Part shown: one piece after another, positions 13,690 through 21,031 of the stretch
How positions within the stretch are numbered: the stretch's first letter is position 1
Layout: each line of letters opens with the position of its first letter
From: Clostridia bacterium
Lineage (GTDB): Bacteria; Bacillota; Clostridia; Oscillospirales; Acutalibacteraceae
Length of the DNA stretch: 25,368 bases
Direction of reading: 5' to 3'
Assembly (NCBI GenBank): GCA_017631745.1
Contig: JAGBSR010000197.1
Span: 1 to 25,368 of the forward strand
Program-made: the position numbers and the translations under genes
The notes under the pieces: model-generated
What the model was told of the DNA's origin: nothing
The model's input: only the letters and a program-made list of their open reading frames with translations
Database searches by the model: none

Positions 13690-14553
13690 ATGGCAGAGGT
13701 AATCTCAGTCAGATTTAAAGAGGTAGGGAAAAATTATTATTTTGACCCTAAAAATATAACATTCAAGCGTGGCGATAAGGTTATTGTCGAAACTGCAAGA
13801 GGTCTCGAGTTCGGTGAGGTAACAATAGGTAACAGAGATATTCCCAATGAGGAAATCACTGCTCCCCTCAAGCCCGTACTTCGTATGGCTACAGAAAAAG
13901 ACTTCACAACTGTTGAAGAAAACAAGGCAAAGGAAAAATCAGCTTTTGAAATCTGTGCTCAGAAAATTCAGCACCACAAGCTTGAAATGAAGCTCGTTGA
14001 TGTTGAATACACCTTTGACAGAAGCAAGATTCTTTTCTATTTCACAGCCGACAACAGAGTAGATTTCCGTGAGCTTGTTAAAGACCTTGCAGGTGTTTTC
14101 CATACCCGTATCGAGCTCAGACAGATTGGTGTAAGAGACGAAAGCAAAAAGGTTGGCGGTCTCGGCATCTGCGGCAGGCCCTTCTGCTGTAACACCTTCC
14201 TCGGCTCATTCCAGCCCGTGTCAATCAAGATGGCAAAGGAGCAGAGTCTTTTCCTGAGTACCACAAAAATCAGCGGCACCTGCGGCAGACTTATGTGCTG
14301 TCTTAAATATGAGCAGGAGGCTTATGAGCATCTTCTAAAGGTTACGCCGAAAAACGGTGCCATCGTTGAAACAAAAGAGGGCAAGGGCACAGTTGTAGAC
14401 TTCAACCTTCTTACAGGTATGCTTAAGGTTTCTCTTGAAAAGAGACCTGAGGCGGCTCCCATTGTCGTCAACAGAAAAGAGGTAAAGATAATCAAGGATA
14501 CCCAGATTAAGGTTGACAAAAAAGAGCTTGACGAATTCAAGGCTATAGAATAA
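13690..14553 (+). CDS. ricT: PSP1-domain protein RicT (YaaT family)
   Basis: Member of the RicA/RicF/RicT complex, which in Bacillus carries [4Fe-4S] clusters, stimulates RNase Y-dependent mRNA maturation and promotes sporulation, competence and biofilm formation. The cysteine pattern is intact: GICGRPFCC (Cys161, Cys166, Cys167) and GTCGRLMCC (Cys198, Cys203, Cys204). The PSP1 domain spans about 55-140 with the RVDFRELVKDLAGVF block. 287 residues from the ATG at 13690, which AAAGGG precedes by 8 nt; a GTG three codons upstream overlaps the SD. 25 nt after holB, same transcript. A stable terminator follows. Confidence 0.93.
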   Translation: MAEVISVRFKEVGKNYYFDPKNITFKRGDKVIVETARGLEFGEVTIGNRDIPNEEITAPLKPVLRMATEKDFTTVEENKAKEKSAFEICAQKIQHHKLEMKLVDVEYTFDRSKILFYFTADNRVDFRELVKDLAGVFHTRIELRQIGVRDESKKVGGLGICGRPFCCNTFLGSFQPVSIKMAKEQSLFLSTTKISGTCGRLMCCLKYEQEAYEHLLKVTPKNGAIVETKEGKGTVVDFNLLTGMLKVSLEKRPEAAPIVVNRKEVKIIKDTQIKVDKKELDEFKAIE

Positions 14554-14560
14554 TAAGAAA

Positions 14561-14599
14561 ACGGAGACAGTTTCAGTTGCGATTCTGTCTCCGTATTTT
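14561..14599. terminator. Bidirectional intrinsic terminator after ricT
   Basis: 10-bp perfect stem ACGGAGACAG / CTGTCTCCGT with a 14-nt loop. T-rich runs follow on both strands (ATTTTATTT on plus, TTTTC on minus), so it can serve ricT and the converging DUF1622 remnant. Confidence 0.85.
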
Positions 14600-14601
14600 A
14601 T

Positions 14602-14968
14602 TTAGTTTTCATCGGTTGCTTCAGCTAAACTTTCACGCTCTTCCTTTTTCTTCTTTTCAATTCGGATTTCCCACTGAATATAGAAAGTAAGAGCAGTTCT
14701 TAAAAGTATAACTGCACCGAGAAGAAGTATCTCATCCCAGATTCGTACGATAACGGTTCTCAAAAGCTCACCGCCGATTTTAAAGCTCATTGCCAAGGCG
14801 ATACCCTCAACAAGATTAAGTCGCTTATGCTCGTTTTTTTATGGCATCAATAATGCCCTTGATTATCGAGCCGACAACAACGACAACACCCACAAACTCC
14901 ACAAAAAGGATGAGTTATTTGACTATAACCGTAAAATTATCTTCAATTATAACAAGCAAATTTTCCAT
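14602..14968 (-). pseudogene. Decayed DUF1622 membrane protein gene
   Basis: Reading the minus strand from an ATG at 14966-14968 (SD AGGAG upstream) gives MENLLVIIEDNFTVIVK, an in-frame TAA, then LILFVEFVGVVVVVGSIIKG in the same frame, and a +1 shift at a run of seven A (near 14840) into HKRLNLVEGIALAMSFKIGG and the intact 3' part (14602-14796) with ILRT-like LLRTVIVRIWDEILLLGAVI. Six A instead of seven would restore the frame. Total length of about 122 codons and the LLRT...LLGAVILLRTALTFYIQWEI end match the DUF1622 family of two-to-three-helix membrane proteins of unknown role. Two separate lesions argue for decay and not for one sequencing error. Confidence 0.75.
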
Positions 14969-15075
14969 TGACATCTCCTGATTTTCTGCTTTCGGTAAGT
15001 ATAACAGAAACGGGAGATTTTTTTAATATATTATTTAGATTTTGACAGAAGCTTTAACGGGACAAGAGGGGGGGC

Positions 15076-15843
15076 TCATAATGTCACTTTCATTTTGAGT
15101 CTGAGCTTATCGCTTATCATTGCAATAAACTCGGAGTTTGTGGGTTTGCCTCTTGAATTCTGGATAGTATATCCGAAGTATGATGAAAGCACATCCACAT
15201 CGCCTCTGTCCCAGGCTACCTCGATTGCATGTCTGATTGCACGCTCAACTCTCGAGGGTGTGGTCTTGTTATTTTTGGCAACAGTAGGATAAAGCACCTT
15301 TGTTACGGAATGCATAAGGTCGGGAGTTTTGATTGAAAGAGCAATTGCTTCTCTGAGATACTGATATCCCTTTATATGGGCAGGCACACCAATTTGTCTC
15401 ATTATATCTGATATAACAATTTCAAGATCTGAGTCTGCTCTTTCTGTTTGTCTGGCAGGGTACTGAGTCCAGCCTGCAATCTGCATAAGTCTTTCAGCCA
15501 TAATGTTAAGCTCAAAGGGCTTTATAAAGCAATAGTCTGCACCTGCTGAAAAGAGCTCACTTTCAAATCTCGGATTGTCGCCTGTAAGAAGAAGTGCCAC
15601 AACAGGTCTTTGTGTGAGATTTTCTTTTTTAAGCTGACTGAGCACTCCCAAAGCATCAACCTTCGGCATAAAGGCATCCATCAGCACAACATCGGGTTTG
15701 TTTATTTTTATGTACTCCACAACTCTTGAGCCGTCTTTTTCAACACTTATCACATCAAAACCGTAATCTTCGAGAAACTTTACACAGTGAATGGCGTAGT
15801 CGTTGTTTTCCTGCACTATCATTATTTTTAACTTTTTACTCAT
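15076..15843 (-). CDS. spo0A: Stage 0 sporulation protein A (Spo0A)
   Basis: Master response regulator of sporulation entry; when phosphorylated it binds 0A boxes (TGTCGAA). Receiver domain 5-125: phosphoacceptor Asp56 in VLMDAFMP, Thr in ALLLTGDN, Lys in CFIKPFEL. C-terminal Spo0A DNA-binding domain about 142-255 with the GYQYLREAI, TPSRVERAIRHAIEVAWDRGD recognition helix and RGKPTNSEFIAMISDKLRL blocks, all strongly conserved. 255 residues. Odd point: the usual acidic pair after strand 1 (DD) reads QE (VQENNDY, 11-12), so one metal-binding Asp is Gln and the other Glu. SD TAGGAGGATA. Sits downstream of spoIVB, the conserved clostridial/bacillar order. Confidence 0.97.
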   Translation of the reverse strand: MSKKLKIMIVQENNDYAIHCVKFLEDYGFDVISVEKDGSRVVEYIKINKPDVVLMDAFMPKVDALGVLSQLKKENLTQRPVVALLLTGDNPRFESELFSAGADYCFIKPFELNIMAERLMQIAGWTQYPARQTERADSDLEIVISDIMRQIGVPAHIKGYQYLREAIALSIKTPDLMHSVTKVLYPTVAKNNKTTPSRVERAIRHAIEVAWDRGDVDVLSSYFGYTIQNSRGKPTNSEFIAMISDKLRLKMKVTL

Positions 15844-15891
15844 AGATTATATCCTCCTAAAATCAATATGTGAGTATCTGTCACATTCCGT

Positions 15892-15920
15892 ATATTATCA
15901 CATCAGTTTATAAATTGCAA
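15892..15920 (-). promoter_or_regulatory. Proximal promoter for spo0A
   Basis: Minus strand TTGCAA, 17-bp spacer, TAATAT, about 50 bp before the start codon. Both hexamers deviate from consensus. Confidence 0.5.
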
Positions 15921-16050
15921 CAGTTTTTTATCGTTTTTTTATAATTTATATTATTTTTTTCAACTCTGACCCTCGAAAACATAAAATTATAAAGGTTTTT
16001 CATAGCAAAAACCGCATATATTGAAAAACTATCGCTGAATTTGTATTCTC

Positions 16051-16074
16051 ATTATACATATAGCCACTGTCGAA
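16051..16074 (-). promoter_or_regulatory. 0A box with a -10 element upstream of spo0A
   Basis: TGTCGAA on plus (16068-16074; TTCGACA on minus) is an exact 0A-box core. On the minus strand a TATAAT (16051-16056) follows 11 bp later, with no -35 at the right distance. A box over the -35 region fits Spo0A-activated sigma-A promoters, so autoregulation is likely. Confidence 0.55.
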
Positions 16075-16081
16075 ATTTGTG

Positions 16082-16110
16082 AAAAAAGCTCACCAAATTC
16101 ATTGATGAGC
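16082..16110 (-). terminator. Intrinsic terminator of spoIVB
   Basis: Minus strand 7-bp stem GCUCAUC / GGUGAGC (one G-U), 9-nt loop, then UUUUUU. Lies 22 nt past the spoIVB stop. Confidence 0.82.
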
Positions 16111-16132
16111 AAAAAAAATCACATTTTTTATT

Positions 16133-17326
16133 TTAATTTGTAAGCCCTGACATTGTTTCAATCATCGTTTGAGCAAAAATACCGTAGCCCTTTGTGGGGT
16201 CGTTGACAAGCACATGGGTCACTGCTCCTATAAGCTTTCCGTTCTGGATAATGGGTGAGCCTGACATTCCCTGCACTATACCGCCTGTTTTAGAAATAAG
16301 TTTTTCATCGGTTATTTTTATTACCATATTTTTATTCTCGGCACTGTCTGCATTGATTTTGGAAATCTCTACATCATATCGGCAGGGTCCCGAACCGTCA
16401 ACGGTTGAAATTATCTGTGCCTTGCCCTCTTCAACCTCATAACTGAGAGCTATGGGTATGGCTTTGCTGTGAGAATCGGTTTTGCTCATTACTCCGTAAA
16501 CTCCCTTTGAGTTGTTTGACCAAATCACACCGATAGTCTCATAGGAAAATACGCCGCAAAGCTCCCCTGCTTTGCCTTTTTCGCCCTTGTAGCATCCGTT
16601 GATATTTGCCGAAACTATATCACCGTCTGAAAAGGGCAGCATCTCCCCGGTGTCGACATCACACACACCGTGGCCTAAGCCTGCAAAAGCTCCCGTTTTC
16701 GGATCATAAAAGGTCATTGTACCTATACCGGCGGCACTGTCTCTTATCCACATACCTGCTTTATACTTGCACTGAGATACACTGTAATAAGTATTCAGAA
16801 CTGTATTGTGTTTCTTACCGTTTCTTTCATACTCAATTCTAAAGGATGTCTTGTCTCCTTTGGATAATATCTCACTTAGTGCATTACTGCTGACAACCTC
16901 TTTACCGTCAACCTTCAATATGACATCGCCTTTTTTAAGCCCTGCCATATCACAAGGAGATACACTCCCTGTCTGAGCATCAACAGCTTCTGTTCTGATA
17001 ATCAGCACTCCCTCGGTGAAAAGTCTCAGACCGAAAATTTCTCCCGATGGTACAACATAATGTCTGTTGCTTACAGTAAGCGAAGAGTTTTTGACAGGTA
17101 TAGCATTGAAAAGATTAACACTTACATTATACTTGCCCTCACGGACATCTCTTTTCATTTCACTCTGACTCAGGGTGACAGTGTAAAGATTGTTAACCCT
17201 TATATTCTCGCCTGAAATCCCATAGATTTCGTCAGGCACCGTATAAAAGCCATAGACCACCAAAAACAGCGTTATAACGGTGACAGCTATGATTAAATTC
17301 TTGATAAACTTAATTCCCTTAAGCAT
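16133..17326 (-). CDS. spoIVB: SpoIVB signalling protease (S55)
   Basis: Serine protease made in the forespore that is secreted into the inter-membrane space and cuts SpoIVFA to release pro-sigma-K processing. Domain order: N-terminal membrane anchor (about 8-30), PDZ domain (about 90-178, with CDMAGLKKGDVILKVDG at 125-141), and the SpoIVB peptidase domain with GLGHGVCDVDTG (catalytic His219) and GMSGSPIIQNGKLIGAVTHV (catalytic serine at about 355). 397 residues is close to B. subtilis. SD CGGAGGTGAAAA. A 7-bp hairpin (17341-17359) lies in the leader just before the SD. It precedes spo0A in the same direction but ends in its own terminator. Confidence 0.96.
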   Translation of the reverse strand: MLKGIKFIKNLIIAVTVITLFLVVYGFYTVPDEIYGISGENIRVNNLYTVTLSQSEMKRDVREGKYNVSVNLFNAIPVKNSSLTVSNRHYVVPSGEIFGLRLFTEGVLIIRTEAVDAQTGSVSPCDMAGLKKGDVILKVDGKEVVSSNALSEILSKGDKTSFRIEYERNGKKHNTVLNTYYSVSQCKYKAGMWIRDSAAGIGTMTFYDPKTGAFAGLGHGVCDVDTGEMLPFSDGDIVSANINGCYKGEKGKAGELCGVFSYETIGVIWSNNSKGVYGVMSKTDSHSKAIPIALSYEVEEGKAQIISTVDGSGPCRYDVEISKINADSAENKNMVIKITDEKLISKTGGIVQGMSGSPIIQNGKLIGAVTHVLVNDPTKGYGIFAQTMIETMSGLTN

Positions 17327-17450
17327 TTTTCACCTCCGCTGCGACTGTTTTTCAGCCGCATATATAATTTTAACGAAAGTGCAAAAAATAAACCTGATAA
17401 AAAAATTCCTTTACTTGAAATTTTTATTTTTAAGTGACTGCAGGAGGTCG

Positions 17451-17538
17451 GGCGGCTCCATTGCCGAACGAAGTTCGGCCGAGGGATGCCGAAGGCATCC
17501 CTCGTAAATCGCCCGTAGGGGCTATTCATGGAGCCGCC
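17451..17538. repeat. Cloverleaf palindromic element, copy 2
   Basis: Closing stem GGCGGCTCCAT / ATGGAGCCGCC (17451-17461 and 17528-17538, 11 bp) encloses hairpins GCCGAAC-GAA-GTTCGGC (17463-17479), CGAGGGATGCC-GAA-GGCATCCCTCG (17480-17504) and AATCGCCC-GTAG-GGGCTATT (17507-17526, one mismatch). Read on the minus strand, hairpin order and sequences correspond to copy 1 at 12618-12704, so the two copies are in opposite orientation. Confidence 0.88.
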
Positions 17539-17562
17539 TCTCCCCTCTTACTGAAACCCCAC

Positions 17563-17592
17563 AAAAAAACAGCACCTCAAGTGAAGTGCTGT
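17563..17592 (-). terminator. Intrinsic terminator of the flavodoxin-like gene
   Basis: Minus strand stem ACAGCACTTCA / TGAGGTGCTGT (11 bp including one G-U, tight loop), followed by UUUUUUU. 7 nt past the stop codon. Confidence 0.85.
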
Positions 17593-17598
17593 AAAATA

Positions 17599-18222
17599 TC
17601 ATCTGACAAAATTAGTCATTATTCTTTCTTCTTTTTCGGGCAATCCGAATTTCTCTTTACCCAATGCAATGCTCTTTACAAGAAACGACATATTCTCTGC
17701 AAGAGTTCTCATTGCCTGTAAGCCCTCGTAATCTTCCTCAGCCTCACCGACTTCTCTGCCGTGTACGCTATTCCAGTACTGACCTGAAGCTATAGGCATG
17801 CCGTAAACTGTGAAAAATTTATTGATCTGATCAAAAGCTGATGCACCACCGCCTCTGCGAAGTGCAACCACAGCAGCACCGACCTTCATGGTCTTGTCAA
17901 AATGAGTGCTGTAAAACAGTCTGTTGAGCAGTGACACGAGAGTACCGTTGATTCCTGCGTGATATACAGGTGAGCCGATAACCATACCGTCGCACTCTTC
18001 AAACTTCACTGCAAGCTCGTTGACAATATCATCAAACACACATTTATGATGCTCGAAACAGTATCTGCAGGATGTACAGCCTCTTATATCCTTTGAGCCG
18101 ACCCGAACAATTTCTGTTTCAATGCCGTTTTTGTGGAAGATTTTTTCCATCTCACTAAAGGCAAGAGCTGTGTTACCATTCGCTCTCGGGCTTCCGTTTA
18201 TCATTAAAATTTTCATTTTCAT
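17599..18222 (-). CDS. Flavodoxin-family NAD(P)H-dependent reductase
   Basis: 207-residue FMN protein. Phosphate-binding loop NGSPRANGNTA at about 9-19 and SPVYHAGINGTLVSLLNR at about 83-100 are the flavodoxin/NADPH-dependent FMN reductase hallmarks. Between them is a compact cysteine motif GCTSCRYCFEHHKC (about 48-61) as in iron-sulfur flavoproteins, which suggests a [4Fe-4S] cluster. The electron partner is unknown. Start: ATG at 18222 (MKMK); a second ATG two codons later is equally possible, and neither has a strong SD. Same strand as the FAD oxidoreductase 84 nt upstream, but a hairpin repeat separates them. Confidence 0.85.
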   Translation of the reverse strand: MKMKILMINGSPRANGNTALAFSEMEKIFHKNGIETEIVRVGSKDIRGCTSCRYCFEHHKCVFDDIVNELAVKFEECDGMVIGSPVYHAGINGTLVSLLNRLFYSTHFDKTMKVGAAVVALRRGGGASAFDQINKFFTVYGMPIASGQYWNSVHGREVGEAEEDYEGLQAMRTLAENMSFLVKSIALGKEKFGLPEKEERIMTNFVR

Positions 18223-18249
18223 CTATCCAATCATTTTGTCGGTATGTGT

Positions 18250-18300
18250 CCTCGCGGACAGGCGTTATTTTTTCCTCCCGCGGAAAAAATAACCAAAAAC
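18250..18300 (-). repeat. Hairpin repeat, family B copy 2
   Basis: 12-bp perfect stem GTTATTTTTTCC / GGAAAAAATAAC (18264-18275 and 18282-18293, loop TCCCGC), next to the small hairpin GTCCTCGCGGAC. On the minus strand it follows the FAD-oxidoreductase stop by about 7 nt and shares its architecture with 82-136. It could double as a 3'-end structure. Confidence 0.6.
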
Positions 18301-18306
18301 GCGGAG

Positions 18307-19698
18307 TTATATAAGTTCTCTGCCCATTAATACACCCATAACGCTTGCCATCATCAGACCTCTTGTCCAGCCTGATGAGTCACCCAGACAGTAAAGTCCC
18401 TTTACATTGGTGTTGAACTTGTCGTCCATTTTTACTCTGTTGCTGTAGAATTTAAGCTCGGGAGAATAGAGAAGTGTCTCGGTTGATGCAAAGCCCGGTA
18501 CCACATGGTCAACAGCCTTGATAAAGTTGATAATATTCATCATTGCTCTGTAGGGCATTGCGGCTGTGATATCACCTGCAACAGCATCGGGCAGTGTGGG
18601 TCTTACATTTGACTGACTGAGCTCCTTTTCCCATGTACGCTTGCCGTCTAAGATATCACCGAAACGCTGTACAAGAATACGGCCTGCACCGAGCATATTT
18701 GTCAGCTCACCGACCTTTTTGGCATATTCGATAGGCTGATTAAAGGGATATGAGAAGTTGTGTGAAACAAGAATAGCAAGGTTTGTGTTGTTACTCTTGA
18801 GGTCTTTATATGAGTGACCGTTTACCACTGCAAGGTCGTTGTCATAGTTTTCCTGGCTTACAAAACCTCCCGGATTCTGACAGAAGGTACGCACCTTGTT
18901 TTTGAAAGGCTGAGGATAGCCGATGAGCTTCGACTCATAAAGCACCTCATTGACCTTTTCGATTATTTCGTTTCGCACCTCAACTCTGACACCTATATCA
19001 ACAGTACCCGGCTGATGAGCAATATCATATTCACTGCAGATTTTCTCAAGCCAGTCCGCACCGCGTCTGCCCGTTGCAATAACAGTGTGGTCTGCTTCGA
19101 TAGTCATTTCATCGCCTTTGTGATTTCTCAGGTGTACGCCCTTACAGACGCCTTCTTCGAGAATGATATCGTGACACTCGTAACCGAAGATAATTTCAAC
19201 GCCGTTATTAAGCAGATATTGCTCAATGGCAAAATATATCTCCTGAGCCTTTTCTGTGCCCATATGTCTTATAGGGCAATCCACAAGCTTAAGACCAGCC
19301 TGAATTGCTCTCATACGGATCTCTTTTACCTCCTGAGAGTTGTTTATGCCCTCTATATGAGTATCTGCGCCGAATTCAAGATAGATGCTGTCTGCATAGT
19401 CGATAGTTTCCTGAGCCTTTGCTTCACCGATAAGCTGAGGCAGATCTCCGCCAACCTCATAGCAAAGTGAAAGCTTACCGTCGGAAAATGCGCCTGCTCC
19501 CGAGAAGCCTGTTGTGATATGGCAATAGGGCTTGCAGTTGACACATTTTTTTGTTTTATCCTTAGGACAGTGTCTTTTTTCAACACTCTGGCCTTTTTCA
19601 ACAATAGTAATACTCTTCTTTGAGCCCTTCTTTATCATTTCAAGTGCAGTAAAAATACCTGCAGGGCCTGCGCCTATGATAACAACATCTTTTTTCAT
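18307..19698 (-). CDS. NAD(P)/FAD-dependent oxidoreductase (COG2509-like)
   Basis: 463-residue flavoprotein. FAD-binding GAGPAG is at 9-14 in the first strand (VVIIGAGPAGIF), a cysteine-rich insert HCPKDKTKKCVNCKPYC at about 43-59, then TTGFSGAGAFSDGKLSL, the central VIATGRRGADW motif, and near the C-terminus KGLYCLGDSSGWTRGLMMASV, the second FAD-contact block. This layout is that of uncharacterised FAD-dependent dehydrogenases common in Firmicutes. The reaction is unknown. SD AAAGGAGTAA overlaps the stop of cdaR and the two genes are 4 nt apart, so it is the third gene of the cdaA-cdaR operon. No membrane segments. Confidence 0.85.
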   Translation of the reverse strand: MKKDVVIIGAGPAGIFTALEMIKKGSKKSITIVEKGQSVEKRHCPKDKTKKCVNCKPYCHITTGFSGAGAFSDGKLSLCYEVGGDLPQLIGEAKAQETIDYADSIYLEFGADTHIEGINNSQEVKEIRMRAIQAGLKLVDCPIRHMGTEKAQEIYFAIEQYLLNNGVEIIFGYECHDIILEEGVCKGVHLRNHKGDEMTIEADHTVIATGRRGADWLEKICSEYDIAHQPGTVDIGVRVEVRNEIIEKVNEVLYESKLIGYPQPFKNKVRTFCQNPGGFVSQENYDNDLAVVNGHSYKDLKSNNTNLAILVSHNFSYPFNQPIEYAKKVGELTNMLGAGRILVQRFGDILDGKRTWEKELSQSNVRPTLPDAVAGDITAAMPYRAMMNIINFIKAVDHVVPGFASTETLLYSPELKFYSNRVKMDDKFNTNVKGLYCLGDSSGWTRGLMMASVMGVLMGRELI

Positions 19699-19702
19699 TT
19701 TA

Positions 19703-21031
19703 TTACTCCTTTTCTTCTACTGAAATGTAAGCATTGTATTTGCCGTAAACCCAACAATCATCGAAGCCTTCAGAAACAATAGAAATATTCGAAACTTCAA
19801 CAAGCTGTTCGTTGCTTCTCATAAGGCTCAGCGAAGAAACGTTAATCTCAATCTGCATATCTTCTTCGGTTATCTTATCGAGTTTATCCTTCGGGCCCAT
19901 AACCGTAACTGAATTAAGCTCACTCTTTTCAAAGTTTATGGTATAGCTGTAGCTTTCATCCTGATTGAGAAAAACAATCTTAGCAGGAGTTTTCTGCAAG
20001 GTCACTGACGACATTGACGACATATCGAGGCTTACGGTAAACTTGGAAATTGATTTATCCACTAAGTTTACCCCAAGCTTTTCATCAACAGGGAATTCAA
20101 AATAATTGACCTTATTTGATACATTTCTGAAATCAACAGTACCCACAAAGAGATTTTCAATTTCCTCATCCTTTGAGTTATAAAGAACATTTACCTTTGC
20201 AGGGTAAACCGTAAACTCAGGTATTTTGTCGTTATACACTGCCGGCTGATTTACAAACTTAACCGAGGTGTTCACCTGCTTGCTGACATAAAGAGGTATT
20301 GTCACTGTCGGGGGATTTGATTCATTGATACCGGGACAGGAGAGATATTTGCTGTCGCTCAATCTGTCAAGAACATAAGCAACCTCAGCCTCAATTTCTT
20401 TTGTTTCTTTCAGAGGCAGGCTGTCTTCATCAAGCTTTGCATTGAAATATACCTTCTCAAGCTTATTGATAATAGTGGCAGGTCCCTTGACATCAATTGT
20501 AGTCATAGACGGCACTATGTTTCCTATAGTAAATTCATCAGTTGCAAGTGAAGACATATCATTCTGAAGATTTGCAACAACATTGAATGTATCGGTAACC
20601 TCTTTGTCAAAATAGACAGTGACAGCTGAGGGGATAACCTTAGTGATAACTACATCCGTTGTTCCGGCGGTATCAGCAAGCTTGGCTGTAAGATTAATGG
20701 TTTTCTGGCCTGCAGAGTCAACATATGAGCCCACAGTCTCAACTATAATATCATCCTTGGAAAATGCTCTCTGATTGACATTATACGCTTTACCGCTAAC
20801 CTCAACCTGAACATAAAGATCATCCTCATTGAAAAACGCCTTGTAATCTTCGGGAAGAGATATATTGTCTGCGATATTCACTTTTACATCGCTGAGTGTT
20901 CTTGTTACATCAGCACTGTAGTTGATTTTAACGCTCGCCCACAGGAGTACTGCAACAACAACGGAAAAGACCATAAGAAATTTATTGTTGTAAAACAAGC
21001 TTTCGATGGAGCTTTTTTTGCCTTTGTTCAT
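19703..21031 (-). CDS. cdaR: YbbR-domain regulator of diadenylate cyclase
   Basis: 442-residue extracytoplasmic regulator of CdaA. One N-terminal membrane anchor (about 17-33, FLMVFSVVVAVLLWASVKI), then several YbbR-type beta domains of about 80 residues each, with recurring DVKV, VTVYFDKE and IEINVSSL strand patterns; about four repeats are expected and fit this length. In other Firmicutes CdaR binds CdaA and tunes c-di-AMP output at the membrane. Its ATG shares a base with the cdaA stop (TAATG) and has an SD (AAGGAGGAAG) inside cdaA, so the pair is translationally coupled. Confidence 0.88.
   Translation of the reverse strand: MNKGKKSSIESLFYNNKFLMVFSVVVAVLLWASVKINYSADVTRTLSDVKVNIADNISLPEDYKAFFNEDDLYVQVEVSGKAYNVNQRAFSKDDIIVETVGSYVDSAGQKTINLTAKLADTAGTTDVVITKVIPSAVTVYFDKEVTDTFNVVANLQNDMSSLATDEFTIGNIVPSMTTIDVKGPATIINKLEKVYFNAKLDEDSLPLKETKEIEAEVAYVLDRLSDSKYLSCPGINESNPPTVTIPLYVSKQVNTSVKFVNQPAVYNDKIPEFTVYPAKVNVLYNSKDEEIENLFVGTVDFRNVSNKVNYFEFPVDEKLGVNLVDKSISKFTVSLDMSSMSSVTLQKTPAKIVFLNQDESYSYTINFEKSELNSVTVMGPKDKLDKITEEDMQIEINVSSLSLMRSNEQLVEVSNISIVSEGFDDCWVYGKYNAYISVEEKE

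Noticed and set aside
14835..14850. Programmed frameshift at the A7 run in the DUF1622 gene
   Set aside because: A separate in-frame TAA further upstream would still stop translation, so decay is simpler.
14982..15030. Terminator-like stem ATCTCC.../...GGGAGAT followed by seven T on the plus strand
   Set aside because: The stem is interrupted and no plus-strand gene ends here; the ricT terminator is already at 14561. It was left out as a feature.
18814..19470. 218-codon open frame on the plus strand
   Set aside because: It lies fully antisense to the FAD oxidoreductase, whose motifs are clear. No SD, and the composition is that of a reverse-complement shadow.
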